NCBI GenBank assembly: GCA_947480465.1
Contig: CANKCT010000003.1
Span: forward strand, 1-17,861
Direction: 5' to 3'
DNA: 17,861 nt
Origin: Actinomycetota bacterium
GTDB lineage: Bacteria; Actinomycetota; Actinomycetes; Nanopelagicales; Nanopelagicaceae
This document shows positions 1-7,528 of the stretch, in pieces. The notes under the pieces are model-generated. The model worked only from the letters and a program-made list of their open reading frames with translations. It was not told the DNA's origin and ran no database searches. The position numbers and the translations under genes were made by a program. The stretch's first letter is position 1. The number at the start of each line of letters is the position of its first letter.

Positions 1-819
1 ACCACAATAAGGTTGCACCTTTCGCAAATCCCATGGCAAGCCTGTAGCACGAAGAACTGGCCCCGTTACGCCGAGCGTTGTTGCACCAGCCAAATCTAAG
101 TAGCCAATTCCCTGTGTTCGCTTTAACCAAATCGAGTTTCCAACCAACAAAGAGGTGTTGTCTTTGAAGTTTTTGCGCATTTGCTTAACTGCTTCACGAA
201 TTTTTGGAAGTGAGCCTTCTGGCAAATCTTGTTGGACACCACCTGGGCGGATATAGGCCATATTCATACGTAAACCAGAGATCATTTCAAAGAGATCTAA
301 GACAATTTCACGTTCGCGGAAAGCAAAGAACATGGGAGTAATTGCGCCTAATTCAAGCGCACCAGTACCGAGGGCCACCATATGTGAGGAAATTCGATTG
401 AGCTCCATCATCATTACGCGAATAACACTTGCCCGCTCTGGAACATCATTTGTAATACCGAGAAGTTTTTCTACTGCTAGGCAATAGGCAGTCTCATTGA
501 AAATTGGTCCTAAATAATCCATGCGTGTAACGAAAGTTGTTCCTTGGGTCCAATTACGGAACTCCATATTCTTTTCAATTCCAGTGTGCAAATATCCGAT
601 GCCACATCGAACTTCTGTCACCGTTTCACCTTCAAGTTCAAGGATTAAACGTAGAACACCATGTGTAGATGGGTGCTGTGGACCCATGTTGACAACAACG
701 CGCTCTTCTTTGGTAGAGCCAATTTCTTGGACGAGTGAATCCCAATCTCCACCAGTTACAGAAAAAACTGTTCCTTCGGTTGTTTCACGCGATGGTGCGT
801 ATGGATCAAAAGTTGTCAT
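1..819 (-). CDS. nuoD: NADH-quinone oxidoreductase subunit D (NuoD), N-terminal 273 residues, cut by window edge
   Basis: 49 kDa-type subunit of the peripheral arm of respiratory complex I; with NuoB it forms the quinone-reduction site. Reading the minus strand from the ATG at 819 gives 273 open codons to base 1 without a stop, against roughly 430-440 residues for the family, so the C-terminal third lies outside. Visible family blocks are [13 protein letters not shown] (residues 46-58, with the quinone-site histidines H49 and H53), GYLHTGIEK (75-83) and TRMDYLGP (98-105, with Y102, the equivalent of the quinone-site tyrosine). The start ATG overlaps the nuoC stop as ATGA, which implies translational coupling, and a GGAG lies a few bases upstream inside the end of nuoC. 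Fourth gene of the menG-nuoABCD run. Identification is very secure; only the C-terminus is unseen. Confidence 0.97.
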   Translation of the reverse strand, partial: MTTFDPYAPSRETTEGTVFSVTGGDWDSLVQEIGSTKEERVVVNMGPQHPSTHGVLRLILELEGETVTEVRCGIGYLHTGIEKNMEFRNWTQGTTFVTRMDYLGPIFNETAYCLAVEKLLGITNDVPERASVIRVMMMELNRISSHMVALGTGALELGAITPMFFAFREREIVLDLFEMISGLRMNMAYIRPGGVQQDLPEGSLPKIREAVKQMRKNFKDNTSLLVGNSIWLKRTQGIGYLDLAGATTLGVTGPVLRATGLPWDLRKVQPYCG

Positions 820-1445
820 TTGTAACTCCTGCGATCACTTGGAGGAGGAGTTGTTGCACCCTTGTATTCAACTGGAATTCCACCCAGTGCGTAATCTTTG
901 CGTTGCGGATGACCCTGCCAGTCATCTGGCATCAAGATTCGTGTAAGTCCCGGATGTCCATCAAAAATAATTCCAAACATGTCAAAAGTTTCACGCTCAT
1001 GCCAGTTATTTCCTGCCCAAACTTCAACCAATGATGGAATGTGTGGATCAGAATCAGGAACACATACTTCAAGTCGAATACGGCGATTATTAATCATCGA
1101 AAGTAGTGGATAAACGGCCGCAAGTTCGCAACCAATATTTTCTGGATAGTGAATTCCTGAAACACCCATACACATTTCAAACTTTAGAGAATCTCGCAAA
1201 ACAAATGCGACTTCGACGAGTTTTTCACGCTTGACATGCAAAGTCAGTTCGCCGCGATCGACAACTATTCGCTCTATTGCTTGTGAAAACGCAGGGTACG
1301 CGCGCTCTAAATCATCGGCAACATCATCGAAATAACCTCCAAATGGGCGCTCCGATGAGCCGGTAGATGCTGCAGTGCGTACAAGGCCACCGTAACCAGA
1401 GGTATCCCCGGTTCCGCGCGCGCCAAACATTCCTGAGTCAGTCAT
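816..1445 (-). CDS. nuoC: NADH-quinone oxidoreductase subunit C (NuoC)
   Basis: 30 kDa-type subunit of complex I, 209 residues, peripheral arm next to NuoD and NuoB. The diagnostic 30-kDa block is intact: [19 protein letters not shown] (149-167) followed by [18 protein letters not shown] (168-185). The N-terminus carries [19 protein letters not shown] (5-23) and PFGGYFD (34-40), a glycine-rich extension I know from actinobacterial NuoC, and the protein ends with [10 protein letters not shown], another actinobacterial hallmark. It is separate from NuoD, not the fused NuoCD of enterobacteria. The start ATG follows the nuoB stop with no intervening base; the stop overlaps the nuoD start by four bases. 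The position of the actinobacterial N-terminal block supports the start. Confidence 0.97.
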   Translation of the reverse strand: MTDSGMFGARGTGDTSGYGGLVRTAASTGSSERPFGGYFDDVADDLERAYPAFSQAIERIVVDRGELTLHVKREKLVEVAFVLRDSLKFEMCMGVSGIHYPENIGCELAAVYPLLSMINNRRIRLEVCVPDSDPHIPSLVEVWAGNNWHERETFDMFGIIFDGHPGLTRILMPDDWQGHPQRKDYALGGIPVEYKGATTPPPSDRRSYK

Positions 1446-2003
1446 TTATGCGAGCAGGCCCTTCAGCTCGTGCGTTGGCTTTGCGTTCATTGCTGCAAGC
1501 TCAACTTCCTTAATAACCTGTGCACGATTTGCACCTAATTTTTCAACATTAATTTTTTCATGAAGTTTTAAAATTGCATCCATTAACATCTCCGGACGTG
1601 GTGGGCATCCAGGTAAGTAAATATCAACTGGAACCACGTGATCTACGCCTTGCACGATTGCGTAGTTATTAAACATTCCGCCCGATGACGCGCAGGCACC
1701 CATTGCTAGAACCCATTTAGGTGCTGACATTTGATCATAAATTTGGCGAAGAACCGGGGCCATTTTATTTGATACTCGTCCCGCAACAATCATTAAATCT
1801 GCCTGACGAGGTGATGCACGGAAAACTTCCATACCAAATCTTGAAATATCATATTTTGCTGCGGAACCAACTGCCATCATTTCAATTGCACAGCATGCTA
1901 AACCGAAAGTTGCTGGCCATAAAGAGTTCTTGCGCATATAGCCTGCAAGTTTTTCAACCGTAGTTAATAGAAATCCGCTTGGAATCTTCTCTTCTAGACC
2001 CAT
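1446..2003 (-). CDS. nuoB: NADH-quinone oxidoreductase subunit B (NuoB)
   Basis: The subunit that carries iron-sulfur cluster N2, the last electron carrier before quinone; 185 residues, normal for the short actinobacterial form. The four cluster ligands are visible: the tandem pair C37-C38 in [11 protein letters not shown]104 in [14 protein letters not shown], and C133 in [16 protein letters not shown]. The block [18 protein letters not shown] (75-92) is also typical. It begins with the ATG at 2003, three bases after the nuoA stop codon, and is followed immediately by nuoC, so it is cotranscribed in the standard nuoA-B-C-D order. Confidence 0.98.
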   Translation of the reverse strand: MGLEEKIPSGFLLTTVEKLAGYMRKNSLWPATFGLACCAIEMMAVGSAAKYDISRFGMEVFRASPRQADLMIVAGRVSNKMAPVLRQIYDQMSAPKWVLAMGACASSGGMFNNYAIVQGVDHVVPVDIYLPGCPPRPEMLMDAILKLHEKINVEKLGANRAQVIKEVELAAMNAKPTHELKGLLA

Positions 2004-2006
2004 TGT

Positions 2007-2378
2007 TTAGTCCCATTCCAATCCGCCGCGGCGCCAAACATATGCATATGCAACAAAGACCGTACCGATAAAAATTGCCATTTCTATCAAACCAAAAATA
2101 CCTAAGAAATCAAAAGTCACTGCCCATGGATAAAGAAATACAATTTCAATATCAAAAATAATAAAAAGCATTGCAGTCAAAAAGTATTTAACTGGAAAGC
2201 GGCCACCTTCAGCTGCTTGTGGTGACGGTTCAATTCCGCATTCGTATGCATCTAACTTTGCTCGGTTGTATCGAGCAGGTCCTGCCAGTGCGCCTGCCGC
2301 AACAGAGAAAATGGCGAAACCGAAACCAATCGCCCCTAGCACCAGAATTGGCACGTATGGATTTGATGTGGATATCAC
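2007..2378 (-). CDS. nuoA: NADH-quinone oxidoreductase subunit A (NuoA)
   Basis: Small membrane subunit of complex I, 123 residues with the chosen GTG start. Three hydrophobic segments are visible at about residues 9-31, 66-88 and 93-115. The conserved loop motif YECG (45-48) and the FDIEIVFLYPW block (75-85) identify it. The open frame extends upstream to a TTG at 2456, but that would overlap the end of menG by 38 bases and add an unrelated tail. The GTG at 2378 puts NPYVPILVLG near the N-terminus, as in mycobacterial NuoA. No ribosome-binding site is obvious before the GTG; a TAAGAT hexamer sits seven bases upstream (see the promoter entry), so a leaderless start is possible. First gene of the nuo block, 40 bases after menG. 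Confidence 0.93.
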   Translation of the reverse strand: MISTSNPYVPILVLGAIGFGFAIFSVAAGALAGPARYNRAKLDAYECGIEPSPQAAEGGRFPVKYFLTAMLFIIFDIEIVFLYPWAVTFDFLGIFGLIEMAIFIGTVFVAYAYVWRRGGLEWD

Positions 2379-2385
2379 GAGTGAA

Positions 2386-2412
2386 ATCTTAGAGTCGTAT
2401 GGCCTATGCCAA
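2386..2412 (-). promoter_or_regulatory. Possible internal promoter of nuoA
   Basis: On the minus strand TTGGCA (2412-2407, five of six matches to the -35 consensus) is followed after 15 bases by TAAGAT (2391-2386), and the nuoA GTG starts seven bases later. If used, transcription would begin at or next to the start codon, giving a leaderless nuo mRNA independent of menG. The 15-base spacer is short, so this is tentative. Confidence 0.3.
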
Positions 2413-2418
2413 TGACCG

Positions 2419-3111
2419 CTAGCCCTTAATGCCGCTGTGAACTGCAACAACCCCAAAAGTGAGATTTTTCCAGGAGACTGAGCTCCATCCAGCCGCTTCC
2501 ATAGCCTTGGCTAACCCGGCTTGATCTGGCCAGGCGCGAATGGATTCAGCCAAATACACGTAGGCATCAGGGTTTGACGCCGTTTTTCGGGCAATTGCAG
2601 GTAGGGCTCGCATTAAATACCTCATATATAAGCCCCGAAATGGCGCCCACGTGGGGTGGGAAAACTCAATGACGACCATCCGGCCCCCTTTTTTGGTCAC
2701 GCGGAGGGCCTCCGCGAGCGCAGTTGGGTAGTCAACTGTGTTGCGTAGGCCAAAAGAGATGGTTGTGACATCAAAACTCTCGGCATCAAAGGGCAGATTG
2801 AGGGCATCTGCCTTCGAGAAATTCAGGTAGGGGCGAGATTTGCGACCCTGAGCCAGCATGCCTTCAGAGAAATCGGTAGAAAAGACAGTGGCACCGGCTT
2901 TGTGGAGAGGTTCAGAGGAGGAGCCCGGCCCGGCCGCCACATCCAGAATCTTCATGCCAGGAATCGGGGCGATTATCTTCGTGGCCGCCCTGCGCCATGC
3001 CTTTGTACGCCCAAGTGAAAGGAGGTCGTTAACGATGTCATATCGCTTGGCGACGCCATCAAACATTGCTGCAACTTCTTCGGGATCTTTGCCGAGATTT
3101 GCGCGGGACAT
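2419..3111 (-). CDS. menG: Demethylmenaquinone methyltransferase (MenG/UbiE family)
   Basis: SAM-dependent C-methyltransferase that converts demethylmenaquinone to menaquinone, the final step of the pathway. With the ATG at 3111 it has 230 residues, normal for the family. SAM motif I is KILDVAAGPG (54-63; GPG where many relatives have GTG), an acidic residue follows at D80, and the UbiE-specific SFGLRN is at 119-124, with KGGRMVVIEFS at 141-151. The frame extends to an ATG at 3144, but MSRANLGKDPEEVAAMFDGV closely matches the start of mycobacterial MenG, and a promoter-like hexamer ends six bases before the ATG at 3111. It lies 40 bases ahead of nuoA on the same strand. The gene is markedly richer in GC (about 55% by hand count over 2461-3060) than its neighbours (near 40%). 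Confidence 0.93.
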   Translation of the reverse strand: MSRANLGKDPEEVAAMFDGVAKRYDIVNDLLSLGRTKAWRRAATKIIAPIPGMKILDVAAGPGSSSEPLHKAGATVFSTDFSEGMLAQGRKSRPYLNFSKADALNLPFDAESFDVTTISFGLRNTVDYPTALAEALRVTKKGGRMVVIEFSHPTWAPFRGLYMRYLMRALPAIARKTASNPDAYVYLAESIRAWPDQAGLAKAMEAAGWSSVSWKNLTFGVVAVHSGIKG

Positions 3112-3117
3112 GACCTG

Positions 3118-3146
3118 ATTCTCTCGTGAAGTAGGCTCATCCACAA
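3118..3146 (-). promoter_or_regulatory. Possible leaderless promoter of menG (and nuo)
   Basis: On the minus strand TTGTGG (3146-3141) and GAGAAT (3123-3118) are 17 bases apart, and the hexamer ends exactly six bases before the menG ATG at 3111. That is the spacing expected if transcription starts on the A of the ATG. Each hexamer is only a partial match to consensus. The region is the divergent spacer shared with bioY. Confidence 0.33.
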
Positions 3147-3166
3147 CTTAACCTGCCGAAAGGAAG
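3132..3166 (+). promoter_or_regulatory. Possible bioY promoter and ribosome-binding site
   Basis: TAGGCT at 3132-3137 resembles an actinobacterial -10 (TANNNT). It would give a leader of about 26 bases that contains the purine-rich AAAGGAAG just ahead of the bioY GTG at 3170. The -35 region is poor. The same TAGGCT at a similar distance precedes menB on the other strand. Confidence 0.35.
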
Positions 3167-3169
3167 CCC

Positions 3170-3754
3170 GTGACATTTTCTACTAGCTCTTTACGTGCAA
3201 GTGTCCTGCCACAGAGTTCAGCGTTGACTAACGCGTCAATTATCGCAGGTGGAGTGCTTTTTCTTTCCGTGCTGGCCCAAATTGCGATTCCGGTTCCAGG
3301 TTCACCAGTACCTGTTACTGGTCAAACTCTTGGTGTTCTCTTAATTGGAACTAGTTACGGCGCTGGGTTGGGAATCGCAACTTATCTATTTTATTTGCTC
3401 GCAGGAATTGCAGGTGCACCAGTATTTGCAGGTTCTAGTCACGGATTAGAAAAAATTACTGGTGCTACTGGTGGATATTTAATCGGAATGTTGTTGGCAA
3501 CTTATTTCTTAGGATTCTTTGCTAAACGTCAACTAGACCAAAAATTTCTCACCGCACTTCCAGCCATGCTATTTGCTAATGGAATTATTTTTTTGTGTGG
3601 TGTTTCTTGGTTGCACTATTTCACTGGCAAAGATTGGGCATGGTCAATTAACGCTGGCCTCACCCCATTTATCATTGGTGAAATGTTAAAGATTGCAATT
3701 GCTGGAACTTCACTTCCCATTCTGTGGCGCGTTGTAAATAGTAAGAAAAAATAA
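3170..3754 (+). CDS. bioY: Biotin transporter BioY (ECF S component)
   Basis: Membrane-embedded biotin-binding subunit of an energy-coupling-factor transporter, 194 residues, about six hydrophobic segments. BioY family blocks are PVPVTGQTLGVLL (46-58), YLLAGIAGAPVFAG (75-88) and TGATGGYLIG (97-106). The start is a GTG preceded by AAAGGA at good spacing. No EcfT or EcfA (BioN/BioM) genes are present in the window, so it would have to use shared energising subunits encoded elsewhere, or act alone as proposed for some solitary BioY proteins. It is followed after 11 bases by menF, with which it is probably cotranscribed. Presence of a biotin importer hints at dependence on external biotin (inference). 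Confidence 0.95.
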   Translation: MTFSTSSLRASVLPQSSALTNASIIAGGVLFLSVLAQIAIPVPGSPVPVTGQTLGVLLIGTSYGAGLGIATYLFYLLAGIAGAPVFAGSSHGLEKITGATGGYLIGMLLATYFLGFFAKRQLDQKFLTALPAMLFANGIIFLCGVSWLHYFTGKDWAWSINAGLTPFIIGEMLKIAIAGTSLPILWRVVNSKKK

Positions 3755-3765
3755 ATAGATTTCAA

Positions 3766-4986
3766 ATGGCTTCACTAACCCCTGTAACAACTACCCACCT
3801 TGGTGAGCACTTACCGCTCCTAGATTTACTACCCGATTCCGAGCTTGTCTCATGGATCAGAGCCGGAGAAGGCATAGTCGGTTGGGGCGTACACGCAACA
3901 ACAACAGTAAGCGGCCCGCATCGCTTTGCCGATGCGCGCAAATGGTGGTCCACGCAACTAGAGAGTTTTGCAATAACTAATTCTGTTCATGGAACTGGCA
4001 CAGGGCCAATTTTGTTTACCTCATTCTCATTTTCTCCCGATGATGTTTCAGTATTGATAATTCCTCAAGTTATCGTTGGTAAAAAAGCTGGCAAATCATG
4101 GATAACGTGGATTGGTTCGTCTCCGCAACCCGTCCTCAATGAAACTCCGCCTGCACACACTTCTAACTTGGTCATTTGGGATTCAGATAGTGATGCAGAT
4201 ACCGCTTGGAAGTCACGAGTTTCAATAGCTGTAGATCGAATACAAAGCGGAGAACTTGAAAAAGTAGTTTTAGCTCGAGATTTCACGGGCGTTTCAACTC
4301 AAAAAATCGAAGTTCGATCAATTCTTAGAAAACTTTCGATTGATTACCCATCAACATGGTGCTTCGCAGTGGATGGATTGGTAGGCGCAACACCCGAACT
4401 ACTTCTTCGTCTTTCGCGAAAAATGGTCACGTCACGTGTTTTGGCTGGAACAATTAGTAAAACCGGTAATGATGAACGTGACTTAGCTCTTGCCGCATCT
4501 CTTGCGCGTTCATCTAAAGATTTAGAAGAGCACGAATACGCCGTGCGCTCCGTGGCTGAAGCGTTAGAGCCTTTTTGTACTTCAACGAATGTTCCTGAGT
4601 CTCCATTTGTTTTGCACTTAGCAAATGTGATGCACTTAGCGACAGATGTAACAGGAGCTTTAGCTGAAAAATTAACACACGTTGATGCTTTTACAATTCT
4701 TGAACAGCTTCACCCTTCTGCAGCTGTTTGTGGAACACCTCGTGACAAAGCTGCAGATCTGATTTCAGAAATTGAATCTCTTTCGCGAGGCAGGTATGCA
4801 GGTCCAGTTGGTTGGATTGATGCTGCAGGTGATGGTGAACTTGGTATTGCACTCAGATGTGGACAAATTGAAGAAAATTCAATAAGAATATTTGCCGGTT
4901 GTGGAATTGTTGCAGGTTCTGACCCAGCAAAAGAGTTAGCTGAAAGTGAAGCCAAGCTTGTTCCGATGCGCAGTGCCCTTAGTTAG
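3766..4986 (+). CDS. menF: Isochorismate synthase (MenF)
   Basis: Converts chorismate to isochorismate, the first committed step of classical menaquinone synthesis. 406 residues of the chorismate-binding fold. Visible features are K166 in EKVVLAR (general-base lysine position), E211 in GATPELLLR (general-acid glutamate), RVLAGTI (224-230), LHPSAAVCGTP (315-325), RGRYAGPVGWID (341-352) and the C-terminal KELAESEAK (389-397), whose E and K are conserved. YAGPVGW plus GDGELGIALR fits MenF/EntC better than anthranilate or aminodeoxychorismate synthases, and no glutaminase partner is nearby. Location beside the other men genes makes MenF far more likely than a siderophore EntC. No clear ribosome-binding site precedes the ATG, 11 bases after bioY. 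The 3' end overlaps the menD stop by four bases, tail to tail. Confidence 0.93.
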   Translation: MASLTPVTTTHLGEHLPLLDLLPDSELVSWIRAGEGIVGWGVHATTTVSGPHRFADARKWWSTQLESFAITNSVHGTGTGPILFTSFSFSPDDVSVLIIPQVIVGKKAGKSWITWIGSSPQPVLNETPPAHTSNLVIWDSDSDADTAWKSRVSIAVDRIQSGELEKVVLARDFTGVSTQKIEVRSILRKLSIDYPSTWCFAVDGLVGATPELLLRLSRKMVTSRVLAGTISKTGNDERDLALAASLARSSKDLEEHEYAVRSVAEALEPFCTSTNVPESPFVLHLANVMHLATDVTGALAEKLTHVDAFTILEQLHPSAAVCGTPRDKAADLISEIESLSRGRYAGPVGWIDAAGDGELGIALRCGQIEENSIRIFAGCGIVAGSDPAKELAESEAKLVPMRSALS

Positions 4987-6557
4987 ATAGAGCTCATTTT
5001 TTCGTAAATAGATTTCAATGAGTCGGCATTTACTTCTCGCGATGGAGTTTTTGCAACGACAACAGAAATACCTTTGATTGGGGATGTGACTGCGCTTTTT
5101 AGCTGCTCGATGCTTGTAATTGTTGAGGCCTCCACACCAAATGCTTGCGCTATGGCCGCAGGATCTAAGCCGTGCGGAGTCCCAAAAACGGTTTCAAAAC
5201 CCTCAACTCCACGCTGGGGAAGCGTTGAAAAAATTCCACCGCCATCATTGTTAATGATGATAAATCTGCAGTTTATTTCTTCACGATTGATTAAACCTGT
5301 GATGTCATGGAGAAAAGATAGATCTCCCAGAACTGCAATTGTCTGCGCGTGACCTGAAGCAATTCCTAGCGCAGTTGAGATGTTTCCATCAATCCCCGCC
5401 AAGCCACGATTGGCATATGTCGTTAATCCGGTACGAGGTTTTGCGAAACCTTCAAAGTCTCTGATTGGGCGAGAAGATGAAACATACAGTGCGGTTCCAT
5501 CAGGGATTGATTCTGCAATTTCTTTAGCAATTGAGGCTTCATTCCAGCCAACTATCTCACTGATAATTTTGGCAGCACGTTGTGAATATTTCTGCCATTG
5601 TGCAATCCACTCATCAGATGCCATTACACAATCTAGATTAGGTATCTCGGTGAAACGTTTATCAGCCTGTCGATCACCATCAACAGTTAATATCCGTGGA
5701 TCAATGACATATTTAACAGGCGCTAAACCAATAAATGCATTAATGGATCGGGATAGTGTTGTTCGACCAATGACGACAACGGCTTGCGGTACAAAAATTC
5801 TTCTTGCTGCAGGTGATGCTAGAAAGATTGAAGCATGCCCGATGGCATCTGGAAATGAAAGTGGATCTTCAGCAATAATCGGCCAGTTCAGTTTTTTTGT
5901 AAACTTTTCGACATCCGCAATCGATAGCCCGCCGCGATCATGACCTACTATTAATACCCCACGAGTTGCTTGAATCTTTAAAGTCGCAGTCTTGTTACGA
6001 GAATTAAATGCAATCGGGGTGATTGAAATATCATCTAGCCACTCACTTGAATCATCTGGCAACAAAGGTTCATCAAATTGAAGATTTAAGTGGACTGGGC
6101 CTGAACGCAAACTATCTAGCGGAATCTCCATAGGGAAAACTGGCCCATCAATATCGGCAAAGTATCGAACTGATTTTCCAAAGATTCTTGATTGCTCAGT
6201 AGTTTGATTAGCTCCAGTGCGCCTTAACATGGCTGGCCGATCCGCAGTTAAAAGCAGTAAAGGCGCATTGGTGTGATGGGCCTCAAGAACTGCTGGATGA
6301 TAATTGGCAACAGCTGTCCCGCTAGTGCATACGACTGGTACTGGCCGACCTGTTGATTTTGTTAAACCCAATGCAAAATAAGCTGCTGTGCGTTCATCTA
6401 TTCGCACATGCATTTTTATAAGTCCACGATTCGAAGCAGCGTTGAAGGCAAGCGAAAGAGGCGCATTGCGTGATCCTGGAGAAACTACAACGTCAGTAAT
6501 TCCAGCTTCAATAATCTGTCGCACAATGACTCTTGCCAGGGATGTCGCTGCACTCAT
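4983..6557 (-). CDS. menD: SEPHCHC synthase (MenD), thiamine-diphosphate enzyme
   Basis: Condenses isochorismate with 2-oxoglutarate (decarboxylating) to give SEPHCHC, using thiamine diphosphate and a divalent metal. 524 residues from the ATG at 6557, slightly shorter than the roughly 555 of E. coli and M. tuberculosis. Motifs: SPGSRNAPL (26-34), DERTAAYFALG (54-64) with the cofactor-activating E55, CTSGTAVANY (77-86), SSSRPIRD (360-367), ANRGLAGIDGN (382-392), and the cofactor/metal segment GDLSFLHD (411-418) to NNDGGGIFS (436-444). The frame could extend to 6605, but that adds a cysteine-containing tail unlike MenD and overlaps menC by 52 bases; the ATG at 6557 overlaps the menC stop as ATGA with a GGGG-rich stretch upstream. 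Third gene of menB-menC-menD. Confidence 0.96.
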   Translation of the reverse strand: MSAATSLARVIVRQIIEAGITDVVVSPGSRNAPLSLAFNAASNRGLIKMHVRIDERTAAYFALGLTKSTGRPVPVVCTSGTAVANYHPAVLEAHHTNAPLLLLTADRPAMLRRTGANQTTEQSRIFGKSVRYFADIDGPVFPMEIPLDSLRSGPVHLNLQFDEPLLPDDSSEWLDDISITPIAFNSRNKTATLKIQATRGVLIVGHDRGGLSIADVEKFTKKLNWPIIAEDPLSFPDAIGHASIFLASPAARRIFVPQAVVVIGRTTLSRSINAFIGLAPVKYVIDPRILTVDGDRQADKRFTEIPNLDCVMASDEWIAQWQKYSQRAAKIISEIVGWNEASIAKEIAESIPDGTALYVSSSRPIRDFEGFAKPRTGLTTYANRGLAGIDGNISTALGIASGHAQTIAVLGDLSFLHDITGLINREEINCRFIIINNDGGGIFSTLPQRGVEGFETVFGTPHGLDPAAIAQAFGVEASTITSIEQLKSAVTSPIKGISVVVAKTPSREVNADSLKSIYEKMSSI

Positions 6558-7525
6558 AAATCCCACCCCTTCTCTTGAATAATTTCGTATGCACCAGCAT
6601 CCCATGCTTTTCGAATTCTATTGCGCCACCAGTTTAACCGTTCACTTGAGACTGCAAATTTAGTTAAAGCTATCGGATCTGGAATAACATCTTTCACTTC
6701 GATTGCTCCATTGACAATCGGAAGGTTGGCAACATCAACAGCAAGAAGTGCGCCTGTTCCTAGGCCGCACGCATACTTTAGATTTGATATGGATGCTGCA
6801 AGTTTTAGTCCATGTGAAATTCCTACCGCACTTTCTAGGGCACTTGATACCGCAACTGGAAGTTGGTGATGATTAGCAATCTCAAGAGCACGAGATACTC
6901 CACCTAATGGTGCAACTTTAAGCATAAGAACATCGATCGCACCATCAAGTTCTACTGAAAATGGGTTTTTTGCTTTTCTTATAACTTCATCTCCAGCAAT
7001 TCTTACTCCCGTTCGTAATTTTAGTTCACGCAACTCTTCAACTGTTGAGCATGGTTGTTCTATATACTCAATTTCACCAACTTGATTGAGAAATAATTCT
7101 GCTTCATCAACGCTCCAAAGCCCATTAACATCTAACCGAATCTTGGCTTCTGGCCGAAGTTCACGCACACAAGCTATACGCGCTAAATCTGCAGTGAGAT
7201 CTTCGCCAACTTTAATTTTTACAACAGAAGTTCCAGCAAAAGCATCCAGAATTTCAGCAATTTCAGTGGGATTATCGATCGCTGGCATAGTTGCATTAAC
7301 TTCAATCACATTTCTATGAGGTTGTGGCGTACTAGCAAAAGCGGCTTCTACCCCACTCAATAACCATGGAATCGATTCTTCATAACTATATTCAAGGAAT
7401 GGTGAGAACTCTCCCCAGCCTTTAGGCCCTTCAAATAGTGCAATTTCACGCGATGTAACCGAGCGAAAATCGGTCTTAGTGGCCAGCGTAACTACTTTGA
7501 GTGAACCTAAAATTGAATCAAGCAT
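6554..7525 (-). CDS. menC: o-Succinylbenzoate synthase (MenC), enolase superfamily
   Basis: Dehydrates SHCHC to o-succinylbenzoate. 323 residues, typical of the actinobacterial form. Catalytic-barrel residues are all visible: KIKVGE (103-108) with the base K105, RLDVNGLW (130-137) with metal ligand D132, EYIEQP (153-158) with E156, AGDEV (177-181) with D179, and MLKVAPLGG (201-209) with K203. SSALESAVGISHGL (227-240) is also a MenC-type block. The ATG lies three bases after the menB stop, and the stop overlaps the menD start by four bases. No strong ribosome-binding site is seen, so translation may be coupled to menB. Confidence 0.95.
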   Translation of the reverse strand: MLDSILGSLKVVTLATKTDFRSVTSREIALFEGPKGWGEFSPFLEYSYEESIPWLLSGVEAAFASTPQPHRNVIEVNATMPAIDNPTEIAEILDAFAGTSVVKIKVGEDLTADLARIACVRELRPEAKIRLDVNGLWSVDEAELFLNQVGEIEYIEQPCSTVEELRELKLRTGVRIAGDEVIRKAKNPFSVELDGAIDVLMLKVAPLGGVSRALEIANHHQLPVAVSSALESAVGISHGLKLAASISNLKYACGLGTGALLAVDVANLPIVNGAIEVKDVIPDPIALTKFAVSSERLNWWRNRIRKAWDAGAYEIIQEKGWDL

Positions 7526-7528
7526 ATT

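Noticed and set aside
521..946. 141-codon plus-strand open frame spanning the nuoC/nuoD junction
   Set aside because: Antisense to nuoD and the end of nuoC, both of which match their families throughout; no recognisable protein features.
2038..2051. Palindromic CATATGCATATG run inside nuoA
   Set aside because: Falls in coding sequence (the YAYVW region) where Tyr and Ala codons explain it; no sign of a regulatory role.
2379..2456. Longer NuoA from a TTG at 2456
   Set aside because: Would overlap menG by 38 bases and add about 26 residues unlike any NuoA N-terminus; the GTG at 2378 fits the family and a -10-like element.
3112..3144. Eleven-residue extension of MenG from an ATG at 3144
   Set aside because: MSRANLGKDP at 3111 matches the known start of mycobacterial MenG; the extension has no counterpart and covers the probable promoter.
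5380..5943. 187-codon open frame on the plus strand opposite menD
   Set aside because: Lies entirely antisense to a clear MenD coding region, has no domain-like pattern and no ribosome-binding site; it is a shadow of menD codon bias.
6558..6605. Sixteen-residue N-terminal extension of MenD
   Set aside because: The extension overlaps the end of menC in another frame and has no MenD similarity; the ATG at 6557 gives the common ATGA coupling and correct motif positions.
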